In this document: piece after piece, positions 61,815 through 64,000 of the stretch
Layout of the letters: the number at the start of each line of letters is the position of its first letter
Position numbering within the stretch: the first letter of the stretch is position 1
Assembly (NCBI GenBank): GCA_944470555.2
Contig: OX104130.1
Location: 64,795,160 to 64,859,159 of the forward strand
Direction: 5' to 3'
Length of the DNA stretch: 64,000 nt
From: Heterobilharzia americana
Taxonomy: Eukaryota; Platyhelminthes; Trematoda; Strigeidida; Schistosomatidae
The notes under the pieces: model-generated
What the model was told of the DNA's origin: nothing
What the model saw: the letters and a program-made list of their open reading frames with translations, nothing else
Database searches by the model: none
Made by a program: the position numbers and the translations under genes

Positions 61815-61945
61815 AGAACTTGACAGTACTGAAAGATGGTTTCGTCCTAGTTTGAGAGTCATCAGGAGTGGGGATCCATGATCTCGAGGGAGATGGAGCC
61901 GAAAATCGTCAGGTTTCGTTGAGAACACTGCTATTCAGCTATAAA
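61815..61945 (-). mobile_element. tRNA-headed SINE (second type) with near-intact hammerhead, antisense
   Basis: Read on the minus strand, a decayed tRNA-like head leads through CTCGAGATCATGGATCC to the ribozyme region (61824-61876). Core CTGATGA is intact, stem II is CTCT-CAAACT-AGGAC with a mismatched first pair, and GAAAC is intact. The short stem I strands are ACT/AGT and the cleavage triplet would be TTT. It is the only copy in the window in which both conserved halves (CUGANGA and GAAA) are retained. Layout matches the GGATGCGCACTG variant of schistosome hammerhead SINEs. Confidence 0.65.
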
Positions 61946-63300
61946 GCTGGAATCCGAAGGCTCACATCTTTTCAATTGTGACAAGTGGCAGTACATCGCG
62001 AGAATCATATGGTGCCACTAACGACTTTATTGGTCCTTTTTTGATTACTGATTTTCATTGTAACCTCGGAAAATCCATTTCGACGAAAGTGAATAATGAG
62101 TACTGGACAATAATTCATCTGGTGTCTAAATGAAAGAGTTTTGAAGTTGAATCGGAACTGATTTAGAAACGCTTATCACACAGCCCTCAAGCATTGAAAC
62201 TTTTACATTTATTGTTACTCTTTCACAAACGTATATACGGGAGTAGCTATCCTCATATGACACTCATTCATCCTTAAATTGTCACACTGGTGTAAATTTT
62301 TAATTCATAACTACTGATCTAATGTCATAGTCAGATTATTTGGTTGACACATATGTACTCAAAAAACGTTTATTAGATATACTTCTGTGTCAGTGGCTTA
62401 ATTCCAAAGTCAGTGCGATGGATGTATTAGAATATGTTGAATGAAGGATATCAAATGCAAAAATGAATAAATGACAATAAAACACCTATACTGTGTTCAA
62501 GAGAAATGTACGTGCCCTCTTACAGAAACTCTTTTACGGTTTAATTTTCGTGCACTACTAGAATCTAGTTACATTGATATTTGAGTGATATACCTCAACA
62601 TTATCTTGAAATTTATTGCACGGCATGATAAAAATGAATCACAAAAATTCAAGACTGATCATAAAGTGGAATTTGTACATTAAATTGCCTAGAACGACAC
62701 CTCTCTACCCAGTCGTTTAAGTCACTGAATCACTTGGCGGCTATACATTGGATAATATCCTATGAAATAACTTGACCCAAGTTTGATAACGAATAACTGA
62801 AGTCATGCTGCTTCACTCATTAGTTGACAAGATGTTACTAAAATCAAAAGGATCCCGTTTTATCTTGCAGTCGTTGTTGTTCTTGATCTTCCCTAATCTT
62901 AACAGTAATAATTTCCTGTTTGAACGAATTAAAAACTGAACATTTTATCATCCGTCACACATGTCCCAATATAAGTTTGGAAGTCACCTCAATATTTAGT
63001 GACGTAAACAATTATGAATAAACAAGATAAATAAAAACTGTTTCGAGTGAACTTTCATCAAACAGTAAGGTGAACGTAGTTTACTTCATTAAAGCTTTTG
63101 GACATTAACGAATATCTACAGATAGTTGCAAGTAAAAGATGATGCAAACAAACATTCCACGATGAATTTCATTCAACATTTGTTTATTTTGTATAGCACA
63201 CAGAGATATGGCGCTAATCAATACGGAAAAATTGTTCATTAAACTTTTCCGTATCATTCACTACTATGTCAAGTAAACAAACCTTGTATAAAATTATTAT
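61946..63300. other. AT-rich spacer
   Basis: No supported feature. Confidence 0.45.
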
Positions 63301-63307
63301 TAAAACT

Positions 63308-63625
63308 TGTCCCTTGGGTTCTTAGTAGAATATAGGGCTTCAGTAACACGTCGCCATTACACTCTCTTCTATGCAGTCTTCTCAATCTGGCTCCACAACT
63401 ACCCACAAGCTTTCATTTCTTCCTCACACCATCTCCAACATGTCACTCTCACCTCGAAAGCCCAATTCGTCGTTTCCCCTTTGGATTCCACTCAACGGCC
63501 TGGTCTGGAGCTTGATATCCCCGAATGGTCTTCTCAGTCTATGTCCAGTCCAGTCCAGTCCAGTCCATCTCCACTTTCTTCTTCTGCATATTTGTTGGGC
63601 GACAGATTCTTGGTTGGTTCGTTGA

Positions 63626-63656
<31 letters not shown>

Positions 63657-64000
63657 TCAGTCAGTCAGTCAGTCAGCCAGTCAGTCAGTTAGAGTTCCTC
63701 GTTGCTTATTCTTATTATTCTGGTCATCCGATCTTGAGTAACGAGTCAGCGTAGGCAGCTGTTGATGAATGTCTGTAGTTTGTTGGAAATGCTTTTCGTG
63801 ATGCGTCAAGTTTCTGAACCATATAGAAGCACTGACTTGACGTTGGTGTTGAAAACCTGGATCTTGTTCCACATGCTGAGTGCAGTAGATCTCCACACTG
63901 GTTTCAGATTGATGTAGGAAGGCCTGTCTTACTTTTCCGATCCTGGCCTTGACATCCTCATCTGTGCCTGTGCCGCCGCCTGTAGTTGAAACGATGCTGC
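63308..64000 (-). mobile_element. RTE retrotransposon 3' end (type B), cut by window edge
   Basis: Antisense copy of the type B 3' region, differing from 55984-56680 at only a small number of positions by eye, including the same CAGT tract (63627-63689, longer here) and the GTCCA repeat near 63545. Its 3' flank (ATTATTATTAAAACTT) differs from that of the 55981 copy, so it is a separate insertion, not a simple tandem duplicate. It continues beyond base 64000. Confidence 0.92.

Noticed and set aside
63308..64000. Segmental duplication of 55981-56680
   Set aside because: The 3' flanks differ immediately outside the element, so separate insertions explain the similarity better.

Overview
This is eukaryotic, AT-rich, repeat-laden DNA with no recognisable host exon. 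The repeats point to a trematode flatworm, most likely a schistosome-type genome. They are RTE-clade non-LTR retrotransposons with AP endonuclease and reverse transcriptase, Penelope-like elements (PLEs) with a GIY-YIG endonuclease, and tRNA-headed SINEs carrying hammerhead-ribozyme-like tails of the kind known as the schistosome Sm-alpha family. I do not assign a species. Nothing bacterial, viral or operon-like is present. No gene in the window looks functional; every recognisable coding stretch belongs to a decayed mobile element.

Layout. 1-3247: a direct duplication (1-725 and 2521-3245, one mismatch, period 2520 bp) enclosing a chimeric RTE 5' fragment and an antisense PLE 3' half. 3036-6319: an essentially full-length but frameshifted RTE copy (type A) flanked by a 9-bp target-site duplication. 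6330-14040: low-complexity spacer with a possible solo LTR (about 7660), a degraded sense-strand PLE (9640-11220), a head-to-head SINE pair (11505-11868) and a tRNA-like pseudogene (about 12800). 14040-15425: an antisense non-LTR RT remnant with three recognisable RT motifs. 15846-16311: a third type of ribozyme-bearing SINE and a short antisense PLE RT piece. 18880-19450: a sense-strand non-LTR RT remnant. 20600-20850: the C-terminus of an antisense PLE. 23849-23980: an antisense SINE. 28190-28920: a sense-strand PLE remnant, followed by a strong 28-bp-arm hairpin (29071-29138). 29518-30751: a 5'-truncated type B RTE. 36009-38166: a 5'-truncated type A RTE with a 13-bp target-site duplication. 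38630-49475: spacer with four SINE copies, plus another at 48530. 55981-59650: a full-length type B RTE, antisense. 61815-61945: an antisense SINE with a nearly intact hammerhead core. 63308-64000: a second antisense type B RTE 3' end, cut by the window edge.

Functionally the window reads as a graveyard of retroelements. RTE elements would encode their own endonuclease and RT for target-primed reverse transcription. PLEs would encode RT plus GIY-YIG. The SINEs encode no protein and would depend on such machinery, with a self-cleaving RNA at their 3' half. The observations most worth follow-up are the chimeric duplication at the left edge, the coexistence of three SINE types with different hammerhead tails, the shared disabling microsatellite in type B RTE copies, and the isolated long hairpin at 29.1 kb.
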